From the NCBI GenBank assembly GCA_905221605.1, contig CAJNDS010000712.1, positions 19,072 through 83,071 on the forward strand: 64,000 bases of DNA. Direction: 5' to 3'. Shown here in pieces: positions 49,432 through 60,989 of this stretch (position 1 is the stretch's first letter; each line of letters opens with the position of its first letter). The position numbers and the translations under genes were made by a program. The notes under the pieces were generated by a model, which saw only the letters and a list, made by a program, of their open reading frames with translations, had not been told where the DNA came from and did not search any database. The stretch is from Symbiodinium natans. Its lineage: Eukaryota > Sar > Dinophyceae > Suessiales > Symbiodiniaceae.

Positions 49432-52400
49432 GTTGTTCCTAAGGAAGAGCCGGAAGCTCCGGCATCTGTGGAGCCGGCAGATGCAGAGGTGGCAAATGCG
49501 GTTGAGGCAGCTCCATTGCACAAATTCCGCACTCCCCCCCCCCCCCACCCCCCAAATTGAACTTCTTGAGTTCTACGTTTCAGGTCAAAGCGGAGGTATC
49601 AAGGAAAGAGCATGGCCAAGACATGTCGGAGCGCTCAGCCGCGCCAGCCAGCCTCAGCAAAGAAGTCCAGCAGGTGCTGACGGCGCCAAATGGGCCCACA
49701 GAGACTGAGCCTCAGACGGCTGTGGAGCCGACCACAGAGCTGGCAGCCCAGGGACCAATGGCATTGGAGCCACAGAAGCCGCACGAGGATGAAGCAGCGA
49801 GAAGAGCACCAGCTTCAGCAGGAACATGGGCAGGAGCAGCAGAAACAGCAACCGTCGTAGCCGAGCTTGAAGACGGGGATGCGAAGAAGCGTCGTAGATG
49901 GCAAAAGCCGAAGGAAGTCCAAGCCGATAAAGCAGGAGCCGTCGACGTCGCAGGGCGCGACGAGGAAGGCCTGGCAGCACAGCCCGGCGAGCGGCCACCA
50001 GACTCGGAGCCACCAGGAGATCAGCATGCGAGCTCCCATGCGCCGCAGCCGAACATCGCCTTGGCTCCGCAAGTTGAGCCTGCGCGCGAGCAAGGCCGGA
50101 AACAGGATGAGGCAGAGGCGGAAGGGCAAACTGCAGTGGGTGTAGCTGGGCCTAGGCGCAGCTCGGCGGGCGCCGGCCACGATCAGTACCTCGCAGTTGG
50201 GGCCAGCAGCCCACCAGTCCCGGATGGTGTTCAGTCTGCACAGCCAGCGCAGGCCGAGCAGCTTGCGCAGGCAACGCAGCACCCGCGGCCTGAGCAGAAA
50301 GCACAGCGTGAGCAGACCGAGCCGCCCAAGCAGACCGAGCAGACCGAGCAGACCGAGCCCACCGAGCCCACCGAGCAGACTGGACAGACTGGGCAGACCG
50401 CGCAGCCGTTGCCTGAACAAACGGCTGAGGCTCGTGTGAGAAAGACTTGGCTGATGTCACTGATGTCCGGCATTTCACGTAGGATCTTCGCTCGTGCCAG
50501 CTTGTCCTGCAGGAAGTTCAGGGGGCCGTGGAGCCCACGACTGTGGAGCCTACGACTCTGGAGCCCGCGGAGGCACAGCCGACGAAGCTGGACACGCTTT
50601 CGGTGTAATGGTGGCCTCGCATGAGCCTGCACTTCATAATATGCAGATATATTGAGATATTTTGAGTTTTGAGATGCATTAAGTTATTAACCCCGGCTGC
50701 CTATATTAAGCGTACGTTACCAGGGTTAGACATCTAGTCATGTGATTGCTGATTGCGGTTGGCGAAGGTTGTGCCTTGCTGTGCCTTTCGTTGCAAGGGG
50801 TCTAACGCAACCTGCAACCGCTCCATGCCCAGCAAAGTAGACACACAGGTGGTGCCGATGCCGCTAAATGTAAAAGCGGAAGGGAAGACGTCAAAGATAT
50901 CTGCCGAACTGGATGCTGTGAATCTGGCCACGGAGCAAGCAAAGATGGCTGGCAAAGGGCTTGCCGTAGACAAGCCGCAAGAGGGGGAAGATACAGCAGC
51001 AGCAACAACAGCAGCCGAAATCCAAACTTGGGATCGCTTGAAGGAAGCAGGAATGGCTCTTGCAGGTGTCGTTGCCACCGAGGGCGCAGCCAAGGCTCCA
51101 GATGGCCTTCTTCCAGATGGCGAAGAAGGCCGGGCATCCCAGCCCGACGAGCGGCCACCAGACTCAGGGCCACATGCGGATCAGCATGCAGGCGCCCATG
51201 AGCTGCAGCCAAACATCGCCTTGGCTCCGCAGGTTGAGCCTCCACGCGAGCAAGGTAGCAAACAGAATGAGGCACTGGCCGAGGAGCACATGTCAGTCGC
51301 CTCCACTGGACCTACGCAGGGTGCTGTGGTCACTGGCCAAGACCAAGGCCTTGCAGAGGCCAGCAGTCATCCAGACCCAGATGGTGTTCAGGTTGCACAG
51401 CCAGCGCAGATCGAGCAGCTTTTGCAGGCTGGTCAGACCGAGCAACGAGCGCAGGCGCCGGCACAGTCGGAGCCGCCAACGCATCCTCTTGATGAAGCAG
51501 GAGAGGCTTGCGTAGAGGGCGCAGCCAAGGCTCCAGATGACCTGGCAGCACAGCCCGGCGAGCGGCCACCAGACCATGCGCCGCAGCCGAACATCGCCTT
51601 GGCTCCGCAAGTTGAGCCTGCACGCGAGCAAGGCCGGAAACAGGATGAGGCAGAGGCGGAAGGGCAAACTGCAGTGGGTGTAGCTGGGCCTAGGCGCAGC
51701 TCGGCGGGCGCCGGCCAAGATCAGGGCCTCGCAGTTGGGGCCAGCAGCCCAACAGTCCCAGATGGTGTTCAGTCTGCACAGCCAGCGCAGGCCGAGCAGC
51801 TTGCGCAGGCAACGCAGCACCCGCGGCCTGAGCAGAAAGCACAGCGTGAGCAGACCGAGCCGCCCAAGCAGACCGAGCAGACCGAGCAGACCGAGCCCAC
51901 CGAGCCCACCGAGCAGACTGGACAGACTGGGCAGACCGCGCAGCCGTTGCCTGAACAAACGGCTGAGGCTCGTGTGAGAAAGACTTGGCTGATGTCACTG
52001 ATGTCCGGCATTTCACGTAGGATCTTCGCTCGTGCCAGCTTGTCCTGCAGGAAGTTCAGGGGGCCGTGGAGCCCACGACTGTGGAGCCTACGACTCTGGA
52101 GCCCGCGGAGGCACAGCCGACGAAGCTGGCGCCAACGAATATGGAGCCGGCAGGTTCTGGCGAGACAGTTGCCTCGCAGGAGCAGGCAGGTGAGTTGGTA
52201 CAGCATGCTATCTCCATCATTTGCGCTAGCACTGTTTGTGAAGCACATGCCGGATGCTGATGCTTTCTGCTACCTGCAGAACTGCAAAGTGGCGGAGTGG
52301 AACTTAATAAGTGCATTTCACACTTCATGCGTGCGACAGGCTGCAAGGGAGGATGATCAGGAGGAGGCTGCGTACAAGCAGCGAATAGAGGAGGCAGCCA

Positions 52401-55087
52401 AGCGCATGTCCGCCATTGAGGGAATGGACGATCTGCTGGCCGAGCTGCAGGCTCAGGAAGTGGAGGAAGAAGAGGGTCAGGAGGAGGAGGAAGAGGAAGA
52501 GGCTGAGGAGGAGGAGGAGGAAGAAGTAGTGGAGGCCGGAGAGGAGCCGGACGACGAAGCCGTGGAAACAACAGAGAGAGCCCATGAAGTGCCTGAGAAT
52601 TCTGACGAGGCTTACACTTCCACCCTGCCCGAAGTCCCGCGGGTGGCGCCAACCGGAGAAGCAAATGATGGCCCCCCGACAGCCACAATGGCACTCGCAG
52701 AGGAAGTGGAGGAAGTGGAGGAAGTGGATCTGCAAGCTTCTGAACCTTCTGAACCGGCAGCACCTGCAGAGGCCACAGGAGCCGCTGAGGCAGGAGAAGT
52801 AGAGGAAGGATTGGAAGGAGCTCCAGAGAAAACTGCGGGCGAGCTTGAAGACGGGGATGCGAAGAAGCGTCGTAGGCGGAAGAAGCCGAAAGAAGTCCCA
52901 GCCGATGAAGCCACAGCCGTCGACGCCGCAGAGGGCGACGAGGAAGGTCTGGCAGCACAGCCCGACGAGCAGCGACCAGACCCAGAGCTAAGTGGGGATC
53001 ATGCGCCGCAAGTTGAGCCTGCACGCGAGCAAGGCCGGAAACAGGATGAGGCAGAGGCGGAAGGGCAAACTGCAGTGGGTGTAGCTGGGCCTAGGCGCAG
53101 CTCGGCGGGCGCCGGCCAAGATCAGGGCCTCGCAGTTGGGGCCAGCAGCCCACCAGTCCCAGATGGTGTTCAGTCTGCACAGCCAGCGCAGGCCGAGCAG
53201 CTTGCGCAGGCAACGCAGCACCCGCGGCCTGAGCAGAAAGCACAGCGTGAGCAGACCGAGCCGAAGCAGACCGAGCAGACCGAGCAGACCGAGCAGCCTG
53301 GGCAGACCGCGCAGCCGTTGCCTGAACCAACCTCTGTCAAGCGAGACTCAGACGCTGGACCGCCTCAGTCTGGAAGTCAGCAGGGTGAAGAGTTCGACAC
53401 GTTCGAGTGCGAAGCGGGGGATGAAGTCCGAGAGTTGGGCATTTTTCCCGCAGCATTTCCTCCGGATCCAGTGGAGATCTACTCTGTCACGGAAGGCTCT
53501 TGGGCGTCCAGGCAGGGTGTGGTGCCCGGCGACATCCTTGTAGCCATCAATGGGCAGCTCGTCCCTGACAAGAAAGACATGAAACGGCTGATGAGAGAGC
53601 GGCCTTTGCGCCTGACCTTTCAAAGGCCCTTGGCCTTTGAGACCGCAGAGGAATCTGAGGCATCAGATGACATTGGTGATGCGGGTGATAGTATGGGTGA
53701 CGGTATGGACAAGTTTGAGTGCAGGGCTGGGCAGGATGTCCAGGACTTGGGAATCTACCCGTCAGCATTTCCACCAGATCCCATGCTGGTGGCAAGAGTT
53801 GCTGCAGGGTCTTGGGCGGCAGAGCAGGGCATCTTGGCCGGAGATGAACTTCTTGAGATCGGAGGCCGGCCAGTTCAAGAGTTGACTGCCAAAGAAGCGA
53901 AGCGAGCAATGAGGGAGCGGCCTCTTCTGCTGGTTGTCCAGCGTGCCGACCAACTGGAGCCGTCCTCCTCCTCGGCACCGGCCTCCTCACCTTCGTCTCC
54001 GCAGAAATCGGCGAAGCCACGGAAATCCAGCTCACCTGAGACTGACGATGCCCTCACTCAGGCTAGGAAGTCCTTGGCGGCCATCTTGCCTGAGAACATG
54101 AACCCTTTCAGTGGTGCAGCTTCGAGCCTTCCGTGCATGCAGCAGCAACATGTGGGCAACATGTGGGCAACATGTGGGCAACATGTGGGCAACATGTGGG
54201 ACATGAACGGGATCCGTTGTTATGTTCCGTTCTGTTATGTTCTGTTATGTGCTGTTATTTTCTGTTATGTTCTGTTATGTTCTGTTATGTTCTGTTATGT
54301 TCTGTTATGTTCTGTTATGTTCTGTTATGTTCTGTTATGTTCTGTCATGTTCTGTCATGTTCTGTCATGTTCTGTCATGTTCTGTTATGTTCTGTTATGT
54401 TCTGTTATGTTCTGTTATGTTCTGTTATGTTCTGTTATGTTCTGTTATGTTCTGTTGTGTTGTGCTATGCCCAGGAGCTCTGGAACACGCAGGCCCAGAC
54501 CTCATCGGATCTCATCTCGCCACACCGCGCACGCACGTGACATCTTGTGACGATGACATGACATGACGTGCTGTGCCGGAGAGCTTCCTCACGACAGGTC
54601 CAAGATCACAGAGAACGTCGAGGGACTTCGGACGTCGAAAGTGGCATTCCAAGAAGAGGCACGCCGCTTTCGAGACAGATAGGCCTGCAAGGCTGCTGAG
54701 GGACCCAGGGAGCCGTACCTGTGTTACAAAGCACAGGCAGTGGAGGAGGATGGTTGGGATGACGATGACGACGACGACGATTGGAAGCAGCCCGCGGCAA
54801 CCAAGAAGGGAGAGAAAAGCACTAAGGACGCTGGTAATGACAAGAAGGAAGACAGAAAGGCGGACAAGAAAGGTGAGAAGAAAGGTGACAAGAAAGAAAA
54901 GGATGCGAAAGTTGACAAGGCCCAAGGCAAGCCTGAGAGTGACAAGAAGGAGAAGGACAAGGCCAAAGACAAGGAGAAGCCAAAGGACAAGGCAAAGGAG
55001 AAGGAGAAGGCAAAAGAACCTACCAAAGAGAAGGAGAAAAAGGATCAACCTCCGCAGGGGCTCCAGCACGTGAAGTCAATGAAGTAA
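49432..55087 (+). CDS. Acidic Pro/Glu/Gln-repeat protein with two PDZ domains
   Basis: Exons: 49432-49540 (VVPKEEPEAPASVEPADAE); 49584-50436; about 50825-51964; 52051-52190 (AVEPTTVEPTTLEPAEAQP); 52342-54120; 54598-54685 (ITENVEGLRTSKVAFQEE); about 54732-55087 (GWDDDDDDDDWKQP, then Lys/Asp-rich to the stop TAA). The bulk is low-complexity, with KQTEQTEQTEPTEPTEQTG runs and a Glu-rich stretch at 52460-52545, so it is probably disordered. Two PDZ domains lie near the end: 53391-53633 (ELGIFPAAFPPDPVEIYSV, GVVPGDILVAINGQLV) and 53706-53945 (DLGIYPSAFPPDPMLVARV, GILAGDELLEIGGRPV). PDZ domains bind C-terminal peptides, so a scaffold role is likely. A 1265-codon open frame at 50753-54550 spans most of it, but it reads through introns at 51965-52050 and about 52192-52341 and through the decamer array after 54130. 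49432-50624 could be a truncated duplicate gene. Confidence 0.65.
49850..50590 (+). repeat. Segmental duplication unit 1 of the repeat-PDZ gene
   Basis: It carries ELEDGDAKKRRR, AAQPGERPPDSEPPGDQH, EPAREQGRKQDEAEAEGQT and the QTEQT run, plus the following 86-nt intron and the start of the next exon. It is nearly identical in DNA to unit 3 and is truncated after GACGAAGCTGG. Confidence 0.85.
51120..51490 (+). repeat. Segmental duplication unit 2, diverged
   Basis: Same order of motifs (QPDERPPDSGPHADQH, EPPREQGSKQNEALAEE, DPDGVQVAQPAQIEQL) but with many substitutions and without the QTEQT run. It is an older copy within the coding exon. Confidence 0.75.
51541..52130 (+). repeat. Segmental duplication unit 3, near-identical to unit 1
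   Basis: Matches unit 1 almost base for base from CTGGCAGCACAGCCCGGCGA through the QTEQT run, the intron at 51965-52050 and the exon start. It differs mainly by a deletion after GAGCGGCCACCAGAC. The identity extends into the intron, so the copying was at DNA level and recent. Confidence 0.85.
52838..53335 (+). repeat. Segmental duplication unit 4
   Basis: Carries ELEDGDAKKRRRRKKPKE and EPAREQGRKQDEAEAEGQT through a shortened QTEQT run, then diverges at 53330, where units 1 and 3 enter the intron. It continues in frame into the PDZ region. Confidence 0.8.
54137..54202 (+). repeat. GCAACATGTGG 11-mer repeat
   Basis: Four to five tandem copies of an 11-bp unit directly after the last convincing PDZ-gene codons. 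Probably the beginning of an intron. Confidence 0.85.
54222..54465 (+). repeat. TTCTGTTATG decamer array
   Basis: About 24 copies of a 10-bp unit, with a run of TTCTGTCATG variants at 54342-54380. It stays open in more than one frame (Cys-Tyr-Val-Leu-Leu-Cys-Ser-Val-Met-Phe), which stretches the upstream PDZ frame artificially. Confidence 0.95.
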
Positions 55088-55640
55088 CGATTAAGTCATG
55101 TGCCCTTTTCCATGTTTGTTTCTATGCCGTCGTGGAATGCAGTGTGGTGTGGTTTGCTAAGACCCCTGCTGGCCTATGCCTCCGCCAATGAAGCCCGCCT
55201 CGGATTCAAAGTCGATTGGCCGCCCAATCCCTGCTATGTCAACAAGGAGGGGGGCCTAGTCGGGCATTGGCGTTCCCGCATGTTCCCTCGCTGTCTCAGA
55301 GTGCTTCAGAGTGCCAAGTCTTGGAGGTAGACCGAAACAGCTGGGCGGAGATGGCGCAGGCGGGACCGTCGGCAAACGTTTGCCTCGGAATTCTGGACGG
55401 CTCGCGCTTTTCACTTACCAACCCCCGCTCGCACAGTGCAGAACGAGCGGCAGGACCTGAGATGAAGACTGTAACAAGCGCATGCCAGCATACTGCAACC
55501 ATACATGAGACATGAGAGAAAAGGACACTAGATCTAGACCAAGACGCGAGGTTGGCAGTGCACATTCATGCCTTGTTTTGGTTTATAGATGTGTTTGTAA
55601 TTCAAAGGGCACGTAGACTCCTAGAGCATCGGGCGGCCAG
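55088..55640 (+). other. Intergenic spacer
   Basis: Two overlapping frames of 76 and 99 codons without a domain. No exon supported between the Lys-rich stop codon and the GA-rich array. Confidence 0.4.
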
Positions 55641-55744
55641 ATGCCATGTACATGGCAAGGATATGCCAAGGAGAAGGGAATGAACGCGGCGTGCACGAAT
55701 CCGAGCGTTCAGGTATACTCAGGCGGGGATGAAAACAGAACGTG

Positions 55745-56052
55745 GGGAGAGAGAGAAAGAGAGAGAGAGGAAGAAGAGAGGAAGAAGAGAGGAAGAAGAG
55801 AGGAAGAAGAGAGGAAGAAGAGAGGAAGAAGAGAGGAAGAAGAGAGGAAGAAGAGAGGAAGAAGAGAGGAAGAAGAGAGGAAGAAGAGAGGAAGAAGAGA
55901 GGGAGGATGGAAGGAAGGAAGGAAGGAAGGAAGGAGGAAGGAAGAAGGAAGGAAGAAGGAAGGAAGGAAGGAGGAAGGAAGGAAGGAAGGAATGAAGGAA
56001 GGAAGAAGGAAGGAAGAAGGAAGGAAGAAGGAAGGAACGAGGAGGAAGGAGG
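55745..56052 (+). repeat. GAGGAAGAAGA 11-mer array, then GGAA repeats
   Basis: A purine-only stretch of about 300 bases: an 11-bp unit repeated over 55768-55900, then GGAAGGAA/GGAAGAA units. Since 11 is not a multiple of 3, all frames show the same 11-residue Lys/Arg/Glu cycle. Purine-strand asymmetry could favour triplex or R-loop formation. Confidence 0.95.
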
Positions 56053-56076
56053 AATTCTAATTGTGGTGAATTACTG

Positions 56077-56193
56077 ATGTCCTTGGGGGGCGCGATCTTC
56101 GCCAAAGAGATGCGCAACGGCAGCTGGCCGCCAGCGACCACTAGTCTGCAGATGATGAAGCTGGAGCGTGAAGTTCGAGCACTGAGGCGCTGA
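56077..56193 (+). CDS. Possible short exon or small ORF
   Basis: An ATG just after the GA-rich array opens 38 codons (MSLGGAIFAKEMRNGSWPP, MMKLEREVRALRR) and ends in TGA. The charged helical end could be the start of a coiled coil if a donor lies before the stop. No family. Confidence 0.2.
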   Translation: MSLGGAIFAKEMRNGSWPPATTSLQMMKLEREVRALRR

Positions 56194-57009
56194 TCGCCGC
56201 ACGAGGGCAGCCGGGTTCCTTTTAAAGCTTTATGAGCCAAGGCTGGGAAATTACTTGAGCCTATGTTCGGTGAAATCGGAGCAAAGGCCACGACGTAGGA
56301 AAGAACACGGACTGGGCAAGCCAGACCGGCAAGAGCAGGTCTGTTCGTGTGAGGTGGAAGAGGTTGACTCGTGTGGGGAGGGGGTGTGTCATGTGAGAAA
56401 ATTGAACGAGTCTCGAACCGGGTAGTCGGCCTTTGGTGTTACCGATGCCATGCCAATAGCTGCAAGTGGCGTCAGCTGTCTAGAACGAGCACCGGGCGCC
56501 CTTAGACTAGCAGGAAGCGTATGGATGTGGAAGAAGTCGGGTGGTCGGTGGACCTGGGAAGTTTTTGGGGCATGTTGCATGCCAGCACAAGTCCAGTGTG
56601 CCGCCGACTGCTGTACCGCATCCACCGGGTGTGCGGGGCGGAGGGGTTTCTATCCTCAACCTTAACCCCGTCGAAAAGAAGAAGGAAGGAAAGAGAGATA
56701 GAGCGAGAGAGAAGAGGCAGACCGTCAGACCATTCAAAATGTCCTAGGGGAGCACATGACGCCATGAAAGGCGGGATGCAGCGTGAACAGGCCGCAACAA
56801 CCACCGCCCCCAACAGTCAGGATTTCTGAAGCAAATTTGGATGCAGTATCCTGTGAGAGAAAACAGGAGCGCAGGCGTTCTGTAATGATTCAAGGTGGAA
56901 GTTGGTCTACGATTAGACAGAGCTGGTGGGAAAGACGTGGCGAAGATGAGCAAGGCATGACAGTCTCTTCCAGGTGATGCGGTGCTCCAAGTTTGACGGT
57001 GGCGTTCGT

Positions 57010-57226
57010 GCGAGGAGAAACTGAAAAAGATTCTGGACGAAACTCGGCCACTCGAATTGGCATTTGTGAAAGACAAGGTGGGTACGCTGGACTCGCCGAA
57101 TGCTTCCAGCGAGTTTTGGCAATGTGTAAGTCCGAGACTGAACTCAAAATTCTTGTGCAGAAGAAGAAGAAGCCGCCCACTGCCAAGCCTGAGAATGACA
57201 CAGTCTTGGGAGGAATGTTCGGATGA
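57010..57226 (+). CDS. Possible 3' exons of an unrecognised gene
   Basis: Two exon-like pieces in different frames: 57018-57078 (EKLKKILDETRPLELAFVK) followed by GT, and 57160-57226 (KKKKPPTAKPENDTVLGGM then TGA). A Lys-rich C-terminus with a small helical exon before it. The product is unknown. Confidence 0.3.
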
Positions 57227-57748
57227 GTAGCTAGATTCCGAAGTGAAGATCATTTCACCATTTCGCCGCCTTTCCAAGAAAGTCTGTGCGAGCAAAACGC
57301 CTCTCATGCCGATCTCTGCTGTTGCCTCACGCTGAACATATTCGGCAAGGGTCAAGGCCACAGAATGATGAGGCATGATGAGGTGTTCCTTGCGTTTCTG
57401 GCTCTGAAGCGGCGCGCCGTGCAGACAGTGTTCTTGGGTGAGCCGTCGGCATGTGAAGGGCTAGTCAGGCTAGTCAAGTCAGTTTGTAAAGAACCGAGGA
57501 AGGATATGTGGAATGCTAGCGCTCAGAGCGGCTCAGTAGGCCGCACGCCTTCGTAACCCTGCGACTGGTTTTGATTCTTTCTCCAAGCAGAGTAGCTACT
57601 TTACACAGATCGACATTCAAGCGTACATGGCTTCGGCAACAGGCCCTGCCGTTGAGGACTGCAGCGCCCAGCGTGGTGCTGCGGGCGCTGCGATGCAGGC
57701 GCTTCGTGCGAGCCTCCCGCCTGTCCAACCGGCCAAGGGCACAAAGAG

Positions 57749-57890
57749 ATGGAAGAGTGGATCCAAAGGCAACTTGGCTTCGGTCCAAGTCACGTGTTCC
57801 TGCTTGATATTGGTGTGGAGATGCATAAGCCTCGTAAACAACCTAAGCATGGTCGGCTTCCGGGTCAAGGGGAATGTCCAATCCCAACAT
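57749..57890 (+). CDS. Possible isolated exon
   Basis: Reads MEEWIQRQLGFGPSHVFLL then DIGVEMHKPRKQPKHGR, a folded-looking composition on the + strand. Splice ends and family were not determined, and the overlapping frame at 57627 is also open. Confidence 0.2.
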
Positions 57891-58119
57891 GCTCCGCCCT
57901 TTCGCTCACCTTTATCCTTCATGCCCTTCGTGTGTGCTATACAGTTCCTAGGTTAAGTCAAGCTGTCCATCATCACTTTCGTTGGGATACAGTTTTCGTT
58001 TGTGCTGTGTGTTCAAGTTTGTTCAATGTGCTGGGGCATGTGACCTGCTAGGTCGTGATCCCGCCACAGTTGCTTGATCCCATTTCGTCCTGCGGATGCA
58101 AGCTTGATTTTCTGCATCC

Positions 58120-58205
58120 TGCGCAGAAGGTTCGGAATGCTGGTGTGAGTCCACCGAGGAGCTTTCCAAGAGAAGTGGAGTGGATGAGAAGCTCTTTGAG
58201 TTATG
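58120..58205 (+). CDS. Possible isolated exon
   Basis: Reads CWCESTEELSKRSGVDEKL and ends near a GTGAG donor at about 58206. Too short to identify. Confidence 0.25.
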
Positions 58206-58255
58206 TGAGTATAAGACCATGACCATGATGCAGTTTCAAAGCATTTAAATGGGGT

Positions 58256-60480
58256 CAAGATCCAAAGCCTCACACATCGAGCCAGTCCTTCAGAGACGGT
58301 GGGGCAGTTTGCATGTGGACCCTGCCGGCAGAAGGGCAGCAACTCCAGCGGCCCAGTTGCAGGTGAAAGTTGCGCCCGCCATGCCACACCGTGCGGCCTC
58401 TTGCATCTTAATTTCCAGCCCCGCCGCATAGTCCGCGTTGCGGGCCTGAGTCCCTTGCGGCTTGGACCAGCTAGGCTCGGTGTCTGACCATGCTTGGACG
58501 CAGCTGAAGCTGAACAATGTCCGATAACCTCCCCCCTCTTCTGCAAAGGCCACATGAGTGATTGAACATCGCGCCTAGGCAGGGCTCGAGACCTTCGGGG
58601 CTCATTTGGGGGCCATTATGCAAAGCGCCCTGTGTGCCAAGCTTTCCCGACAGCCTGCCCAGGCTAAAGACTGCAAGCTTTGCTGATTGTTTCGGGATAA
58701 CATCTCGCATGTTTCCAGTTGACCAGAGAGGATCAACAGGCTTAGCGTCTTGGTGCTCGACGTGCTGTTGCCAGAGTTTTTGGGTCTTTGGGGTGTCGGT
58801 TCGAGCTTTTACTGAGTCCTGGTCAGTGTCAGTACTCGGTTCTGCTGTGAGCCACGGCTGTCAGTTGTTGTGACTGGCCGGCCCGCAAAAGGGCGGTGTG
58901 ACTGCAGCAGCAGCCAGCAGTTCACGGAACTCTGGCTTCCACAGCCGGCCAGACGCACAGCAGTGACATTCAGTTGACCCTCCCTGCGAATCGACTTCCC
59001 ACCAGATGTACATGCCATCTTGGCATGACATCAGTTCGGAACGTTCCCTCATTGCACAGCATCGAATACTATGGTGCCGAGCTGCGCTCCTGCACAGGCT
59101 TTGATTGAGGTAGGTTGTCTTCAGTTGCCTTGTTGGAAAAGACATCCACCCAGATGCTGCAGGCCAACCACGGCCACAAGTTGTGCCTCTTGCTTGCTAT
59201 GTTTTGCTCTGCAACAATCTTGACCTGCTCCACTGCTCCATTGACGGGTCGACACATCGACGGAAGCACTGAGCTTGGCTAGCAGATTCAAAGTCTTCTG
59301 GCCAGAGGCTCATGTTGGCTCCCGTCCCTTGCATTTTTTGCTTGAAGCAGTCCTTCGGTTGTTTGAAGCAGCCTGGGCCTGCGGCCTGTAGGTCACTGCA
59401 GTTCTTGCATTCCCCTACGTTGCCTCATCTTTGAAGTGCACCGGGTGCTCCGCGCTTCGCAAACTTGTCAGGAAGGACACTCGCAGGTGTCTGCTTTTGT
59501 CGCCACCGACCAGGTGTTAGATTCGGGCTGATATCGGCAGGGGGCAGACCCCAGAGGTGGGAGACACGGTCCTTCAATAGGACTCTCAATCGGACCGTCA
59601 AGTTGTCCTCAAGCTGATGATCTTGCCGAATTGTGTCCTTGGTAGTGCGGTTGTCGTTTAGTGCTCGCTGGCGACCGAAACTGCGGCGTCACGGCTGCGC
59701 ATCTGCAGTTAAAGGCCGTCAGGCCTCCCATCAACACCTTTGTGGCATCGCTCTGGAGCCGTCTGTAGTCTAGTGGCAGACCGGCAGACAGGTGTCGAAG
59801 TACGTTCGATCTGGTAGGTGTGCGACCAGCACGTTTTACCAAGAGGATGGCATTGGTGTGCGTGAAGCCAAACGCGATTTGCAAAGCACTGGGCTCCTGA
59901 ACCTGCTACGCCCGGTACTGAAAATCCATGTGAGGCCGGTGTTCATGTGACGCTCTGAAGGGCTGATGCTGCCGGACTCTTCAAGACAATATCTGCTCGA
60001 GGTCACTATTGCGAGGGCTTTGCACAGTACAGAAGCGCTACGGGCAAGTGGAGTGGTCCCAGTTACGTCAAAAGCGCTGCAGACAGGCTATGCCCATTTC
60101 GAAGGTTAAGTTTGCCTGCTCCATCCCAATCTGTCCATATGCGACTTGTGCGCTGCTGCAAGCTTTTGGGGCAACTTCGCTTCGGATTCCATGGTGCTGA
60201 GAGACAGGCAGTGGGCTCAGCTTGTGTGAGGGGATTTATGGGAGCATGAAATTGCAGGCCTTCTTTGTGCTCTTGGGTAACTGGGTAAGGACCATCCTGG
60301 GCTGCCGACCGTCACTCCAGGCTGGGATTAAGGGCAAAATTACATCTGTAGGACACGATGCCCGGTGCTTTTCAGAGAGCAGACGCAGTTCCTACAGTAT
60401 TGTTTCTTGCTCGTGCCTTGCGCAGGCGAATGCTTCAGCATTGCGCCGTTTGAGCTCATGAGCATTTCGCATGTCTCCTG
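58256..60480 (+). other. Region without a supported gene
   Basis: Only short frames of 60-100 codons on both strands. No domain, repeat array or RNA gene was recognised over about 2.2 kb. It may be intron of a gene spanning the last 8 kb. Confidence 0.35.
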
Positions 60481-60489
60481 TTTCGCTTC

Positions 60490-60940
60490 TCTCGGGCATG
60501 GGTGTGGCGGCCTGGCTTCCAGCAGATGTCCTTCATGTTTCTTGAATCCGGAAGACGGGTCCGCAAAAACACCTTCGTGCGCCCATGGCTTAGCAACTTA
60601 CTTGATACTGGACCGAAGCATCCGCTGCAAGCAGTGGTCTTTGTCGATCCGAGAATGCAGGAGAATGCAGCCCCTTTTGCAGCCGGCTTGTTAGAGCGTT
60701 AGATCGTTGGACAGCGCAGTTTGCGTTGTTGCAGCAGCGAAGCTGAGATGCAGCGGAGGGCAGCCGACAGCTTAGACTGGTGTGACTGGGTATGCCCAGA
60801 CATGCTCGAGTCGAGTGCGAAAGTCATTGATTTTCCATCAATGAAGAGGCCTTCATATCCCAAATCCACATGCTCGATAGTGACTCCGACAGTGGCCGCA
60901 GCAAGCCCCCTTGCGATCGAAGACAGGCTATTTTTGTCCT
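60490..60940 (+). CDS. Exon-like segments of an unrecognised gene
   Basis: 60520-60690 reads QMSFMFLESGRRVRKNTF, VRPWLSNLLDTGPKHPLQ and AVVFVDPRMQENAAPF. 60745-60900 reads EAEMQRRAADSLDWCDWVC and LESSAKVIDFPSMKRPSY. Both have the mixed, folded composition of real exons. A 95-codon minus-strand frame overlaps the second and is treated as its shadow. No family recognised. Confidence 0.3.
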
Positions 60941-60989
60941 GATGGAAACATTGGAGACATAGGCCACGCTTCTCGTTGTCTCCCAAGAC

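Noticed and set aside
50753-54550. A single 1265-codon gene product
   Set aside because: The frame crosses at least two introns (51965-52050 and about 52192-52341) and the decamer array. Splicing to the frame at 52051 gives better coding sequence.
55641-56291. Lys/Arg/Glu and Ser/Leu/Phe ORFs of 88-190 codons
   Set aside because: All frames of an 11-bp purine repeat.
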